Source: CALJFL01 sp036961205 (lineage in GTDB: Bacteria > Pseudomonadota > Gammaproteobacteria > Pseudomonadales > Halieaceae). Taken from it: a stretch of 64,000 nt of DNA. The translations under genes were made by a program, and so were the position numbers. Location of the stretch: positions 330,183 through 394,182 of the forward strand of contig JBALVI010000005.1 in the NCBI GenBank assembly GCA_036961205.1, in the 5' to 3' direction. The notes beneath the pieces are model-generated. The model ran no database searches and was not told the origin of the DNA. It was given only the letters and a program-made list of their open reading frames with translations. This document shows, one piece after another, positions 55,681 through 63,575 of the stretch. The stretch's first letter is position 1; each line of letters begins with the position of its first letter.

Positions 55681-57057
55681 ATGACGTCCAGAAAAGCATC
55701 ATATCTATCAGTTTTGGCATTTTGGGTTTTGTCACAGCTGTCCTTCGGGGGTGTAAATTTACCCGGTCCGGTTTGTGAAGTCACTGATGAAACAATTCTG
55801 GGGTCTATTGTGGAAATCGCCAGCCAGCGCCTCGGCGTGCCAGCCAGTGAAATCAAAGTGATGCAGAATTTTGCGGCCCTGGGTGCAGATTCGATGACCA
55901 TCTACGAGATCAACGCCGTCGTTGCAGATCGATACAGGGTGCGGGATATCATCGCAGAGTTTTCAAATGGTTCTGTGTGTCAGTTGGCACTACAGGTGGA
56001 AGAGGCGTTAACAATTCTAGGCCAAATGCGTGGCCATAGTCCCGATTCGACCGAGGAAGAGGTTATCGAACAAACCGTCTATTACGCTACCAATCGACAG
56101 CATAATACTTCGGCGGAAGAACTGTCAGAACGCTACTCCGGTGAGCGTAGTGCAGACAAGTCAACTGATTATGGAGTCGCAGTTGTCACTATTCCTGCGA
56201 GCCATAAATCGGGAATGCTGGAGGGCCCTTTTCTGGGGCTGAAGATGCTGGAAGATCCCCAGAGCCACATTATACTGAGCAGTCTTGAAGTTTTAGATGA
56301 GAATAATTTCTTTGAAATTATCGGAAGAACTCTGACTCAGGGGACAGATGATGGCTGGGATAAGCATGCGATTATTTTCGTGCACGGGTTCAACGTTCCT
56401 TTTACCGAGGCTGTTATTCGGACCGCACAGATTGCCTATGATGTCGAATTTACTGGGGCTCCGCTTCTGTTCACATGGCCCTCTGACGGTAAATTACTGG
56501 CCTATACATCAGATAGGGAGGATGCCACCTGGAGTATTACCTATCTTCGCAACTTCCTCGATAAGACAGTGGCGAAACTTGCAGGCAAGAAAATTCATAT
56601 TATTGCCCATAGTATGGGGAATCAGGTTTTAATTGGCGCGCTACAGCAGATGATGCTTGCAGATAGTAGCCGCAGCCAGATATTTGAGTCCATTACCCTG
56701 GCAGCTCCAGATTTTGATGCGGAACTGTTTGTCGACCAAATCGCGCCCATGGTTCGAGATCTAACTCCACACTGGACTATATACACATCAGATAATGACA
56801 TGGCTCTTAGTGTCTCTTTGGAGGTGAACAGCAACCGGCGCCTTGGCCAACCGGTTACGCCCATTGCACATTATGATGTCATTGACGCTACGGGAATTGA
56901 GGTGTCTCCCTGGAGTGTTCCGGAAAATCATTCTTACTATGCAACCAAGCAACAGGTTATCGACGATATTCAGCAGGCCATTTCCGGGGTGAGCGCCAAG
57001 GACCGAGGCTTGGATCAAAAATACAAAGGGGGTGTAGTTTATTACTCTCTGGAGTGA
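55681..57057 (+). CDS. Exported acyl-carrier-like domain fused to DUF900-type alpha/beta hydrolase
   Basis: A 458-residue protein beginning with an export signal (about residues 6-24). Residues about 34-110 look like an acyl-carrier protein: IVEIASQRLGVPASEIKV, then FAALGADSMTIYEI, with Ser71 in the DSM position where phosphopantetheine attaches. Residues about 130-430 are a DUF900/COG4782-like hydrolase with AIIFVHGFNVPF and the nucleophile elbow IAHSMGNQVLIG (Ser311). Pantetheinylation normally occurs in the cytoplasm, so an exported ACP is unexpected. It may be a degenerate binding domain instead. The divergent gene is a caspase. Confidence 0.75.
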   Translation: MTSRKASYLSVLAFWVLSQLSFGGVNLPGPVCEVTDETILGSIVEIASQRLGVPASEIKVMQNFAALGADSMTIYEINAVVADRYRVRDIIAEFSNGSVCQLALQVEEALTILGQMRGHSPDSTEEEVIEQTVYYATNRQHNTSAEELSERYSGERSADKSTDYGVAVVTIPASHKSGMLEGPFLGLKMLEDPQSHIILSSLEVLDENNFFEIIGRTLTQGTDDGWDKHAIIFVHGFNVPFTEAVIRTAQIAYDVEFTGAPLLFTWPSDGKLLAYTSDREDATWSITYLRNFLDKTVAKLAGKKIHIIAHSMGNQVLIGALQQMMLADSSRSQIFESITLAAPDFDAELFVDQIAPMVRDLTPHWTIYTSDNDMALSVSLEVNSNRRLGQPVTPIAHYDVIDATGIEVSPWSVPENHSYYATKQQVIDDIQQAISGVSAKDRGLDQKYKGGVVYYSLE

Positions 57058-57126
57058 TTTAAATAGAGTCGTATATCGGAGGCGTGGCAGTATCATCATT
57101 CATATTCACGTTACTCCTTCCTTTGC

Positions 57127-57176
57127 ACGTATTCATGGCCTGATTATCAGTTATGGCCAGTTAAGTTGCCAGTACC
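57127..57176 (+). repeat. Dispersed element R2, short copy
   Basis: ACGTATTCAT at left, a GGCC...GGCC dyad around CTGATTATCAG in the middle, and GTTAAGTTGCCAGTACC at right. It lies 61 bases before the cysteine-module lipoprotein gene. Confidence 0.5.
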
Positions 57177-57236
57177 AGGCTAACTGGTGTAATTTTTTGT
57201 TAGAGATTTCAAGACAACAATTCGGGAAGACGTGAA

Positions 57237-57965
57237 GTGTCAAATCTATATTCAACAACAAGGTCAATCTTCAGCATTTCCATAGCGGCCCTAATGTTGG
57301 CCGGCTGTATGGGAACTTCGGACCCAGAGGCCCGAAAACCCGAAGGAGAAGCCGTTATTCGCCAAACGGTTGATGTCTATCGGCAGCGAGGGTTTGCAGA
57401 CGTGGCTATCATGAATCTGATTGATAGCTCTTTCTATGCCCTGCCCATAGAACAAAGAGACGCATTGGCTCTAGAGCTGGGTTTGGCGGAAAGGAGTGCA
57501 TCGGACGATGGATATGTCAGATTTGACAGTAATGTAATGGAGAATTCGTGGTTTGAACCCGACACCGGCAGAAGAATTCAACATAAAGGTATTCTGTCCT
57601 ACTCCAAAACTGCAACAAGCTGCTTTAAAAATGGCACACCCTGGAAGGACTGCACATTAAACTATCACCCGGTTTCCGGATGTTTTCTGGAAGGCGAGGT
57701 CTTGAAAGAATGCAAACGTATCAGCCACATCATATCCACGTCTGGCTACGATTCAATCAAAGGTGCCGACGGCGTTAAATGCTGGAATTATGAAAAAGGC
57801 CCAGGGCTTATGCTTCCAAGTGTGTCAGCCTCAGAATCACAAATTGACCTGGCTAACGCAGTGCCCGTAACGTCAGAACCAGGTGTAGTTGGACGAACAA
57901 CCAACGTACTTAACCGGCATGTGTGCCGGGCAGCCTTTGGAGATCCTCCGCTGGATACCTGGTAA
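57237..57965 (+). CDS. Cysteine-module lipoprotein B
   Basis: A 242-residue protein starting at GTG 57237 with a lipobox (LMLAGC, Cys24). Residues about 125-235 match the module of protein A at 50933: NGTPWKDCTLNYHPVSGC, STSGY, KCWNYEKGPGLMLP and LNRHVC. Cys129, Cys139, Cys149 and Cys159 again have ten-residue spacing. The N-terminal part (about residues 30-125) is unrelated to that of A and is helical. It is the last gene of the caspase-associated set. Being lipid-anchored, it may hold the complex at a membrane (inference). Confidence 0.8.
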   Translation: MSNLYSTTRSIFSISIAALMLAGCMGTSDPEARKPEGEAVIRQTVDVYRQRGFADVAIMNLIDSSFYALPIEQRDALALELGLAERSASDDGYVRFDSNVMENSWFEPDTGRRIQHKGILSYSKTATSCFKNGTPWKDCTLNYHPVSGCFLEGEVLKECKRISHIISTSGYDSIKGADGVKCWNYEKGPGLMLPSVSASESQIDLANAVPVTSEPGVVGRTTNVLNRHVCRAAFGDPPLDTW

Positions 57966-57980
57966 ATACCTGTGCATGGA

Positions 57981-58020
57981 GAATTCGTAATTTTCTAATA
58001 GTATCAAAAGGTTGGCCAAT
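57981..58020 (+). repeat. Dispersed 40-base repeat, copy 2
   Basis: GAATTCGTAATTTTCTAATA followed by GTATCAAAAGGTTGGCCAAT, matching 43133-43172. The surrounding 57966-58220 holds no gene that I recognise. Confidence 0.45.
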
Positions 58021-58220
58021 GCTGCTTACTGTGGCGGGCCTTATCCTCGGACAGAATGAGTGATGCTTTTCTATCTATTTTTTCACCTCCTCACCGGCCT
58101 GGCTATGCTGATTTGACCCGATGGTAGCGGCGTGAATTGCAAATCCGCCATGGACAAGATAATTAGCGCAATATATCCTACTAGGTAGTATAAGCGTATT
58201 CGGCTTCTGGAGGGTCAAAC

Positions 58221-58472
58221 ATGGGAATGGTCAAAAAGAGCATTTCAATTACAGAGCAGCAAGACAACTGGATAAAGGCACAAATCGAGACCGGACATTT
58301 CGGTAATGAAAGTGAGATTATCCGTGAGTTGATCCGCGAGCGACAAATGCGACAGCAAGAATCTCCTGCCCAAATTGAAGCTATTCGAGCGGCTTTGATT
58401 GAAGGCGAGCAGAGTGGCTTTACCGATCGCAGTGTTGATGAAATTTGGGAAGACGCCCGACGTCGTGGGTAG
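58221..58472 (+). CDS. ParD-family antitoxin
   Basis: An 83-residue protein with the ribbon-helix-helix of ParD/CopG antitoxins (SISITEQQDNWIKAQIETGH, NESEIIRELIRERQMRQ) and a C-terminal toxin-binding tail ending DEIWEDARRRG. A GGAGGG site is 7 bases before the ATG. It overlaps the toxin gene by 8 bases, the standard antitoxin-first order. It would repress its own promoter and neutralise the toxin. Confidence 0.9.
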   Translation: MGMVKKSISITEQQDNWIKAQIETGHFGNESEIIRELIRERQMRQQESPAQIEAIRAALIEGEQSGFTDRSVDEIWEDARRRG

Positions 58473-58752
58473 GTATCGGCTATCAAAAGCCGCCGAAGAA
58501 GATCTGATAGATATTGCGCTGTTTGGCGATGAACGCTTCGGCATAGCTCAGTCGAACCGTTACCGGGATCAGTTGAAGCAAAGATTTTCAACCCTGGCCG
58601 AACAACCTTTGCTGTACCCCGCGGTAAATCATATCCGTGAAGGTTACAGACGCAGCGTGTGTGGAGTACATTCGATCTTCTACCGGATCGATGGAAAGGC
58701 TGTGGAAATCATCAGAATTTTAAAAAACCAGGACCAGTCGAAACAGCTGTGA
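58465..58752 (+). CDS. ParE-family toxin
   Basis: I start at GTG 58465, overlapping the antitoxin end. The 95-residue protein begins GRYRLSKAAEEDLIDIALFG and ends SIFYRIDGKAVEIIRILKNQ, the RelE/ParE fold. ParE toxins typically poison gyrase. The position inside the accessory island suggests it stabilises that segment (inference). Confidence 0.9.
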   Translation: MGRYRLSKAAEEDLIDIALFGDERFGIAQSNRYRDQLKQRFSTLAEQPLLYPAVNHIREGYRRSVCGVHSIFYRIDGKAVEIIRILKNQDQSKQL

Positions 58753-58811
58753 ACCTGCGCAGGGAATGTTTTTCTTCTCAGAGGGTTTCAGGCAACCCAG
58801 TTCCACACAGT

Positions 58812-58944
58812 GTTCGGCCCCGCCCCGAAGTTCGGTTCCCAAAACCCGTTACCCTTCTTCAACTTACCGCCACCCGGCTGGGTATAACCCACCAACAGTC
58901 TCGGCATAATCTCGGTCTCGGCTACCCCGCCCTACCCCATCAGA
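58812..58944 (+). repeat. Dispersed element R1, copy 2
   Basis: GTTCGGCCCCGCCCCGAAGT, then TTCGGTTCCCAAAACCCGTT, TCTTCAACTTACCGCC, GGTATAACCCACCAACAGTC and TCGGCATAATCTCGGT, all shared with the copy at 60811. It lacks the anticodon-arm part. Confidence 0.6.
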
Positions 58945-58989
58945 ACGCTGTTCCTCGAATCGGCTCGGTGATTCAAGGAAGAACGTGTA

Positions 58990-60270
58990 TCACTCAATTC
59001 GTATTCTGGTTTTTGTCAGCCAAGTGGGTAGGGCTAACTCGCTTGGATAGGGGCCCCCCAATGACATATCCACTCCCTCTTGAGGCGGAGCCTCAGGCGG
59101 AGATGCGAGCAAATCCGTGCTGGCCTGTCTACTTACAATCTGTTCAGTCGTAACATTTATTGTTGTAAGGTCTTGAGCCAGCAGCAGTGGGCCATCATAG
59201 GTTGTTCGCCAATTTCTGAACGCATCGTCAATCAGATCATCGCCCAATGAAAAGTGAGACCCTACACCCAGACGTGGCTTAGCAATACCAAAAACAACAC
59301 CCAGCTCTGCCGGCGAAGTGTGTGTACTGACCACCTTCCCGGCATGCTCCAACGACATTTTGGTCGATGCGGCAAACGCTTCAATTGATGGGAATACTTC
59401 GTGGATAAATACATCCGCCCCTTTACTTTGCTCCGCCTCAAGATAGGTGGGCTCACTGTCACCCGTATAGACCATCGTCAACGAATTCCACTCAAGACGA
59501 TAACCCACCGCACCTTTAAGACTGTGCATGACAGGGAAGGCATACACCTTCACATTATCATTGTCGTAGACTAGCTGATTAGGCTTATCGGCACTGAATT
59601 TACTGTAATCAAACTCATGAGCAACAATCTTGGATCCGCCTACTGGCAACTTCACACGCTTGCTCATGACATGCCAGTCAGCCGCTCTGCGGATATTCTC
59701 AGTAAATGCTTTGACACCTAGGTCAGGGGTGCCACTTGAGGAGCCCCAGACATGCAGCGGCGTGTTGCGAGCCCAGCCCATGGCATCAAAGAGCGCAAGA
59801 ATACCGGCGCTATGATCTAGATGCAGGTGAGTAAGAAAAAGCTTGTCGAACTGTGAGGGATGTATTCCCATACTATAAAGTTTGCCAGCGGTATCACCAC
59901 CGATATCAAAGATAAAGTGGTCACCATTACCCAGCGAAACAAGAATACCTGCGGCTGCTTGTTCCCTGCGGATGGGTGCAGGAACACCAGAACCAATAAT
60001 GGTAATTCTCATTTCATCATCGGCCAGGGTTTCCCGACCGGGAATATAGTGCGCAGGGTATTTTTTCAGCGTGACGTCATTTGGTTTCGCAACAACAGGT
60101 GTCTTGGTTATGGGCCGTCCTGTGAGCGGTAGCGGGTAACCGCCTTTGGTGGTCTCCGGATCTCTAGGGAAGCGGTAGTCCTCTGGTCCGGCGCCTGCTG
60201 TAAAAGGCAGCAATAGTGCGAGTGCAATCCAAAAAATCCAACGATTTCGCATCATGTCATGTAGTGTCAT
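58990..60270 (-). CDS. Exported metallo-beta-lactamase-fold hydrolase
   Basis: A 426-residue protein with a signal peptide (about residues 7-27, IFWIALALLLPFTAGA). The zinc motif is THLHLDHSAG, with further ligands in FPVMHSLKG and YTGDSE. It resembles ribonuclease-Z/arylsulfatase-like MBL enzymes that are exported. Its 3' end lies 45 bases from the R1 repeat. The substrate is unknown. Confidence 0.85.
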   Translation of the reverse strand: MTLHDMMRNRWIFWIALALLLPFTAGAGPEDYRFPRDPETTKGGYPLPLTGRPITKTPVVAKPNDVTLKKYPAHYIPGRETLADDEMRITIIGSGVPAPIRREQAAAGILVSLGNGDHFIFDIGGDTAGKLYSMGIHPSQFDKLFLTHLHLDHSAGILALFDAMGWARNTPLHVWGSSSGTPDLGVKAFTENIRRAADWHVMSKRVKLPVGGSKIVAHEFDYSKFSADKPNQLVYDNDNVKVYAFPVMHSLKGAVGYRLEWNSLTMVYTGDSEPTYLEAEQSKGADVFIHEVFPSIEAFAASTKMSLEHAGKVVSTHTSPAELGVVFGIAKPRLGVGSHFSLGDDLIDDAFRNWRTTYDGPLLLAQDLTTINVTTEQIVSRQASTDLLASPPEAPPQEGVDMSLGGPYPSELALPTWLTKTRIRIE

Positions 60271-60607
60271 TTATGGTCTCAGGGAATAGTTTCATCGTGA
60301 CCGGAATTAGTATACCGGGGCCTCTCAAAAATTCATAACGAACGGCCACTGCGCGGGAGGGGTCAAAAGAGTATAGGCCGGACTAACACCCCATTCGATG
60401 AACCCTAACCTAAACGTTCGCAATACCGCAAACCGTTGTCGCGGCAGGCGGCCGCCAGTTACTAATAAATAGGCCAAATTTCTGACAGAAAGAGCGTGAA
60501 TCGCACAGATTTAGAATTTCGATTGCTAGTGAGGTTTTTCCGGCCCGCAAAGACGCCTTGCCAGCCTCTTCCTTGAGCAGCACCATTCTTCACAATCCCT
60601 GTGATTC

Positions 60608-60776
60608 TTAATCAAAGAGTCTTGCTTGAGGCGGGGCTCGAGGTTCCGGCAGTTTATTAGTGGAGGCTAAAGCCGTGGAATTAGCATCCAGGTGATCGAG
60701 TATTCTCTTGATGACCAGTGGATCTTTGATGCACGCGTCACATTCGTGAATGTTGCCGCCGACGGTCAGCCCATGC
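60608..60776 (-). mobile_element. C-terminal fragment of an IS91-family transposase gene
   Basis: The minus strand reads CDACIKDPLVIKRILDHLDA and then LPEPRAPPQARLFD followed by a stop. IS91 transposases end in just this way (C-x-x-C-type finger, ACIEDPxVIxKILxHL, LPExRAPPxxxLFD). All upstream parts are missing. It is the opposite-strand partner of the fragment at 50689. Confidence 0.7.
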
Positions 60777-60810
60777 CGCTATCCGATTGAATCCACCGTC
60801 GAAGTCACCC

Positions 60811-61027
60811 GTTCGGCCCCACCCCAAAGTTCGGTTCCAAAAACCCGTTACCCGTCTTCAGCTTACTGCCAATAATCTCGGTATAACCCATCAACAGTCT
60901 CGGCATAAGCTCGGTCCCAACCACCCTGTCCTACTCCATCAGGAAAACCCGTTAGCTTTCTTCAGCTTACTGCCCAAAGAGATTTGAGAGCATCCGACTC
61001 ATAATCGCACGGTGTGTGGGTGAAATT
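60811..61027 (+). repeat. Dispersed element R1, copy 3, long form
   Basis: Starts GTTCGGCCCCACCCCAAAGT and follows copy 2 for about 130 bases. The AAAACCCGTTA-to-CTTACTGCC unit then repeats, and the element ends with GAGCATCCGACTCATAATCG, a weaker version of the CAT anticodon arm in copy 1. It is adjacent to the IS91 fragment. Confidence 0.6.
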
Positions 61028-61281
61028 CGCTTGGATAATCCATCTTATTGATTTTAATAAGTTTTCTATAGAAAAGAGCGTCCGACTATGGGTTTAAACT
61101 AATAGACGTGAGTCTGAGCGTATGACCAAAAATACTTGTTATGCCTGGTCGGTTGATTATATTATTTTTTAGTCCTATACGCCGAGAAGACTAACTCGCC
61201 GTGTTGTAGTAGCATTTCATACATACCCCCCTAGCACTCTGACCAACTCCTTCTACAAATATCCAACGGAGATCAGGCAAT
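61028..61281. other. Gene-free stretch before the dioxygenase gene
   Basis: AT-rich sequence with no coding content that I can support. GTCCGACTATGGG at 61080-61092 recurs near 50263, again just right of an R1 copy. A GGAG lies before the next ATG. Confidence 0.4.
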
Positions 61282-62139
61282 ATGGACATCGAACATCTGC
61301 CATCCACCGCGAGTCCTGCAGAAATATACGCCATTATGGAAAGGGATGGGTGTGTTGTGATTGACGGGGTTCTGAGTGACGGGGTGATTGACGCCATGCT
61401 CGCAGAAATGGCCCCGTACCGAGAGACGGCCCTACTGGGCGCTGATGATTTCGATGGTTTTAATACGCGCCGTACTGGTTCCCTGGTGGCACGTTCGCCA
61501 ACCAGTCGTGACGTTATAATGCATCCAACTATCTTAGGTACTGCTAACCTCACTCTTGCCCATGCAAGTAATTACCAACTGCACTGCACCCAATTGATTG
61601 AGGTGGGTCCGGACTCTGAACCCCAGCTTATTCATCGTGATCAGTGGGCGTTTGACCTGTTTCAGTTTCCGGTGGGATTTGAAGCGACCTTCGCAACCAT
61701 GTGGGCGCTAACAGATTTCACGGAAGAAAACGGCGCGACACGCATAATCCCCGGGTCACATAAACTCGCTAACGACCTTAGTTATGACTACAAAGATACA
61801 ATTCCCGCGGAGATGCAAAAGGGATCGGTATTATTATATTCCGGATCGACATACCACGGCGCGGGAAAAAACTGTTCTGACGAATGGCGCATTGGTTTGA
61901 TCATCCACTATTCCCTGGCCTGGTTAAGGCAGGAAGAGAATCAATATCTTGGCACCTCCGACAAGGTGTTAAAAAAATTACCCGAGGATTTACTGCGTTT
62001 GATGGGGTACACCACAGGAGCTTACAGTTTGGGCTTTATTGACGCCGGGCGCGACCCCATTATTGCGGTGCGCCCGGAGCTGGAGCGCGAGGCTGATACG
62101 ATACCCGAGTTAAACTTGCGGAATTCTAGCACAGAGTAA
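61282..62139 (+). CDS. Phytanoyl-CoA dioxygenase (PhyH)-family protein
   Basis: A 285-residue Fe(II)/2-oxoglutarate-dependent oxygenase. The metal site is HRDQW (His and Asp) with a second histidine in YHGAGKNCSDEWRIGLIIHY. The middle TMWALTDFTEENGATRIIPGSHK is the family core. It hydroxylates an unknown substrate. GGAG precedes the ATG. The next complete gene, on the other strand, is also an oxygenase. Confidence 0.85.
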   Translation: MDIEHLPSTASPAEIYAIMERDGCVVIDGVLSDGVIDAMLAEMAPYRETALLGADDFDGFNTRRTGSLVARSPTSRDVIMHPTILGTANLTLAHASNYQLHCTQLIEVGPDSEPQLIHRDQWAFDLFQFPVGFEATFATMWALTDFTEENGATRIIPGSHKLANDLSYDYKDTIPAEMQKGSVLLYSGSTYHGAGKNCSDEWRIGLIIHYSLAWLRQEENQYLGTSDKVLKKLPEDLLRLMGYTTGAYSLGFIDAGRDPIIAVRPELEREADTIPELNLRNSSTE

Positions 62140-62170
62140 GATCGAGCAGCCTGTATAATCCAATTCCCAC

Positions 62171-62261
62171 GCGCCCGTAGCTCAGCTGGAAAGAGTAACT
62201 GGCTTCGAACGGGGCGGCCTCCCACAAGTTGGTCGGGAGTTCGAATCTCTCCGGCGCGCCA
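62171..62261 (+). pseudogene. Interrupted tRNA-Arg(TCG)
   Basis: The D arm (TAGCTCAGCTGG...GAG), anticodon loop CTTCGAA (anticodon TCG), T arm (GGGAGTTCGAATCTCTC) and encoded CCA are intact. Between the loop and the 3' half of the anticodon stem there are about 15 extra bases (GGGGCGGCCTCCCACA), and the acceptor 3' strand is one G short (CGGCGC instead of CGGGCGC). I read this as an inactivated tRNA. A genuine long-variable-arm tRNA is less likely because the anticodon stem is unpaired without removing the insert. Confidence 0.6.
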
Positions 62262-62280
62262 TTTATCATTCGAGGTTGTC

Positions 62281-62385
62281 ATGGCGGGAGGTTTTGCAAA
62301 AGACGGTGCGGTCCAGGAGCAGATTGATGCCAGCCTGGAAGATGAGATAAAGCGTGCACGCAGTCAGCTGGTACTGACAACTTAA
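62281..62385 (+). pseudogene. Truncated DksA/TraR-family zinc-finger gene
   Basis: The first 30 residues (MAGGFAKDGAVQEQIDASLE, then DEIKRARSQL) are the conserved N-terminus of YbiI/TraR-type proteins. GAGG lies 6 bases upstream. The frame then runs into the R2 end motif (CTTAACTTAGCGGTACCCGA) and stops after VLTT, before the CxxC zinc finger. The gene has been cut at the repeat. Confidence 0.7.
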
Positions 62386-62403
62386 CTTAGCGGTACCCGA
62401 TTT
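62379..62403 (+). repeat. Short dispersed motif (family R2 end)
   Basis: AACTTAACTTAGCGGTACCC followed by GATTT, directly at the break in the DksA/TraR-like gene. Confidence 0.5.
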
Positions 62404-62453
62404 AGGCACACAGCTGCGCATCCAAGTGTAAGTCAGTGCCATTCGAGTCAGGT

Positions 62454-63575
62454 TTATAGATGCGATGCCAGATTCTGATGGAAATGCAAGATCGCTTTTT
62501 CAAAATGCCCAAATGTAAGGTGCTGGTTTGCATTGCTGGCCAGGCCTGCCTGAATGTCACAAGCCGCCTCACGGTCTTCATCAAAGCCGGCCGCTCTGAC
62601 AAAAGCAGCATCTCTTTTGGCTTCCTCCACCTCATACAACGCTCCATCAGAAGTCTTATTAATCACTCGGTAAATTAGTATTTGCGTAGTAGATGGACTA
62701 AGCGGCTCGAATACGGTCATTGTTGTGTGCTTGGAAAGGACGGAAATAGCAACGTTAGGGAAAAGCGAGTACACCGACGTTGCCATTCCATCAAGACGCC
62801 ACTTCTCAGGATCAACATCTCGAAGTTCTTCAATACGCTTGAACGGAAAAATGACTCGAGAGTTGGCGCCAAACAATTCCACCACATTGGTATTGTCGAG
62901 CCCGAATGGGTAGAAGCTTTGCTTATGGAGAGACTTGATATGGTATCCCTCCATAGTCGTTTCATTGATCAGCTTCCAGTTCGCCTGATCGGTGTAATCA
63001 CTCTGGGATAAAAACGGCTGATCCCGATCAAAAAATTCTGGCGTATCTTCAAGCATTGAGGGATCTATGGGGCCATTCTGATTGACGTAGACTAGCCCCC
63101 CTTTCTCAACTGCGCCGACCTCAACGAGACCGTTGTCCTGCAGTTCAACACCGGGGAAGCCAGAGTGCCCGGGTATATACCTTAGCTGCCCATCAAGACC
63201 ATAAGTCCAGGAGTGATATGGGCAGACAAAAGAACGAGCACATCCACTGTCTTTGGCAACCGGCATGCCACGGTGTCGGCAACCATTGATAAACGCTCGA
63301 ACTTTACCATCATCCCCTCTCACCACCAAAAGCGGGGTACCCGCTGCCTTTCTCGACACATAACTGCCGTTCTCCAAGAGCATTGCTGAAGGACAAAAAG
63401 GAACAGGCATTCGTCGCAAAAGCGCAACTTCGGATTCGAAACGTTCTTCAGACAAATAGTTCGTGACAGGCTCTTTCCAGACAGTGTCACCCAGGTCCGT
63501 GGTCTTATTGTCAATATGGTTGAAAATACGCTCAATAATTTTCTGTTCGTTCAGAAGAGCAATTTTGGAGTCCAT
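62454..63575 (-). CDS. Rieske non-haem iron oxygenase, alpha subunit
   Basis: A 373-residue protein with the Rieske [2Fe-2S] motif CRHRGMP...CPYHSWTYG (C-x-H-x17-C-x2-H) at about residues 98-122. The mononuclear iron site is in NETTMEGYHIKSLHKQSF (two histidines). The C-terminal domain contains the usual VFEPLSPSTTQILIYRV strand. It is a terminal oxygenase that needs an electron-transfer partner, which is not in the window. It may act on aromatic or quaternary-amine substrates. Confidence 0.88.
   Translation of the reverse strand: MDSKIALLNEQKIIERIFNHIDNKTTDLGDTVWKEPVTNYLSEERFESEVALLRRMPVPFCPSAMLLENGSYVSRKAAGTPLLVVRGDDGKVRAFINGCRHRGMPVAKDSGCARSFVCPYHSWTYGLDGQLRYIPGHSGFPGVELQDNGLVEVGAVEKGGLVYVNQNGPIDPSMLEDTPEFFDRDQPFLSQSDYTDQANWKLINETTMEGYHIKSLHKQSFYPFGLDNTNVVELFGANSRVIFPFKRIEELRDVDPEKWRLDGMATSVYSLFPNVAISVLSKHTTMTVFEPLSPSTTQILIYRVINKTSDGALYEVEEAKRDAAFVRAAGFDEDREAACDIQAGLASNANQHLTFGHFEKAILHFHQNLASHL

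Noticed and set aside
62022..62282. 86-codon minus-strand ORF with GEIRTPDQLVGG
   Set aside because: This is the familiar artefact of translating across a tRNA gene.
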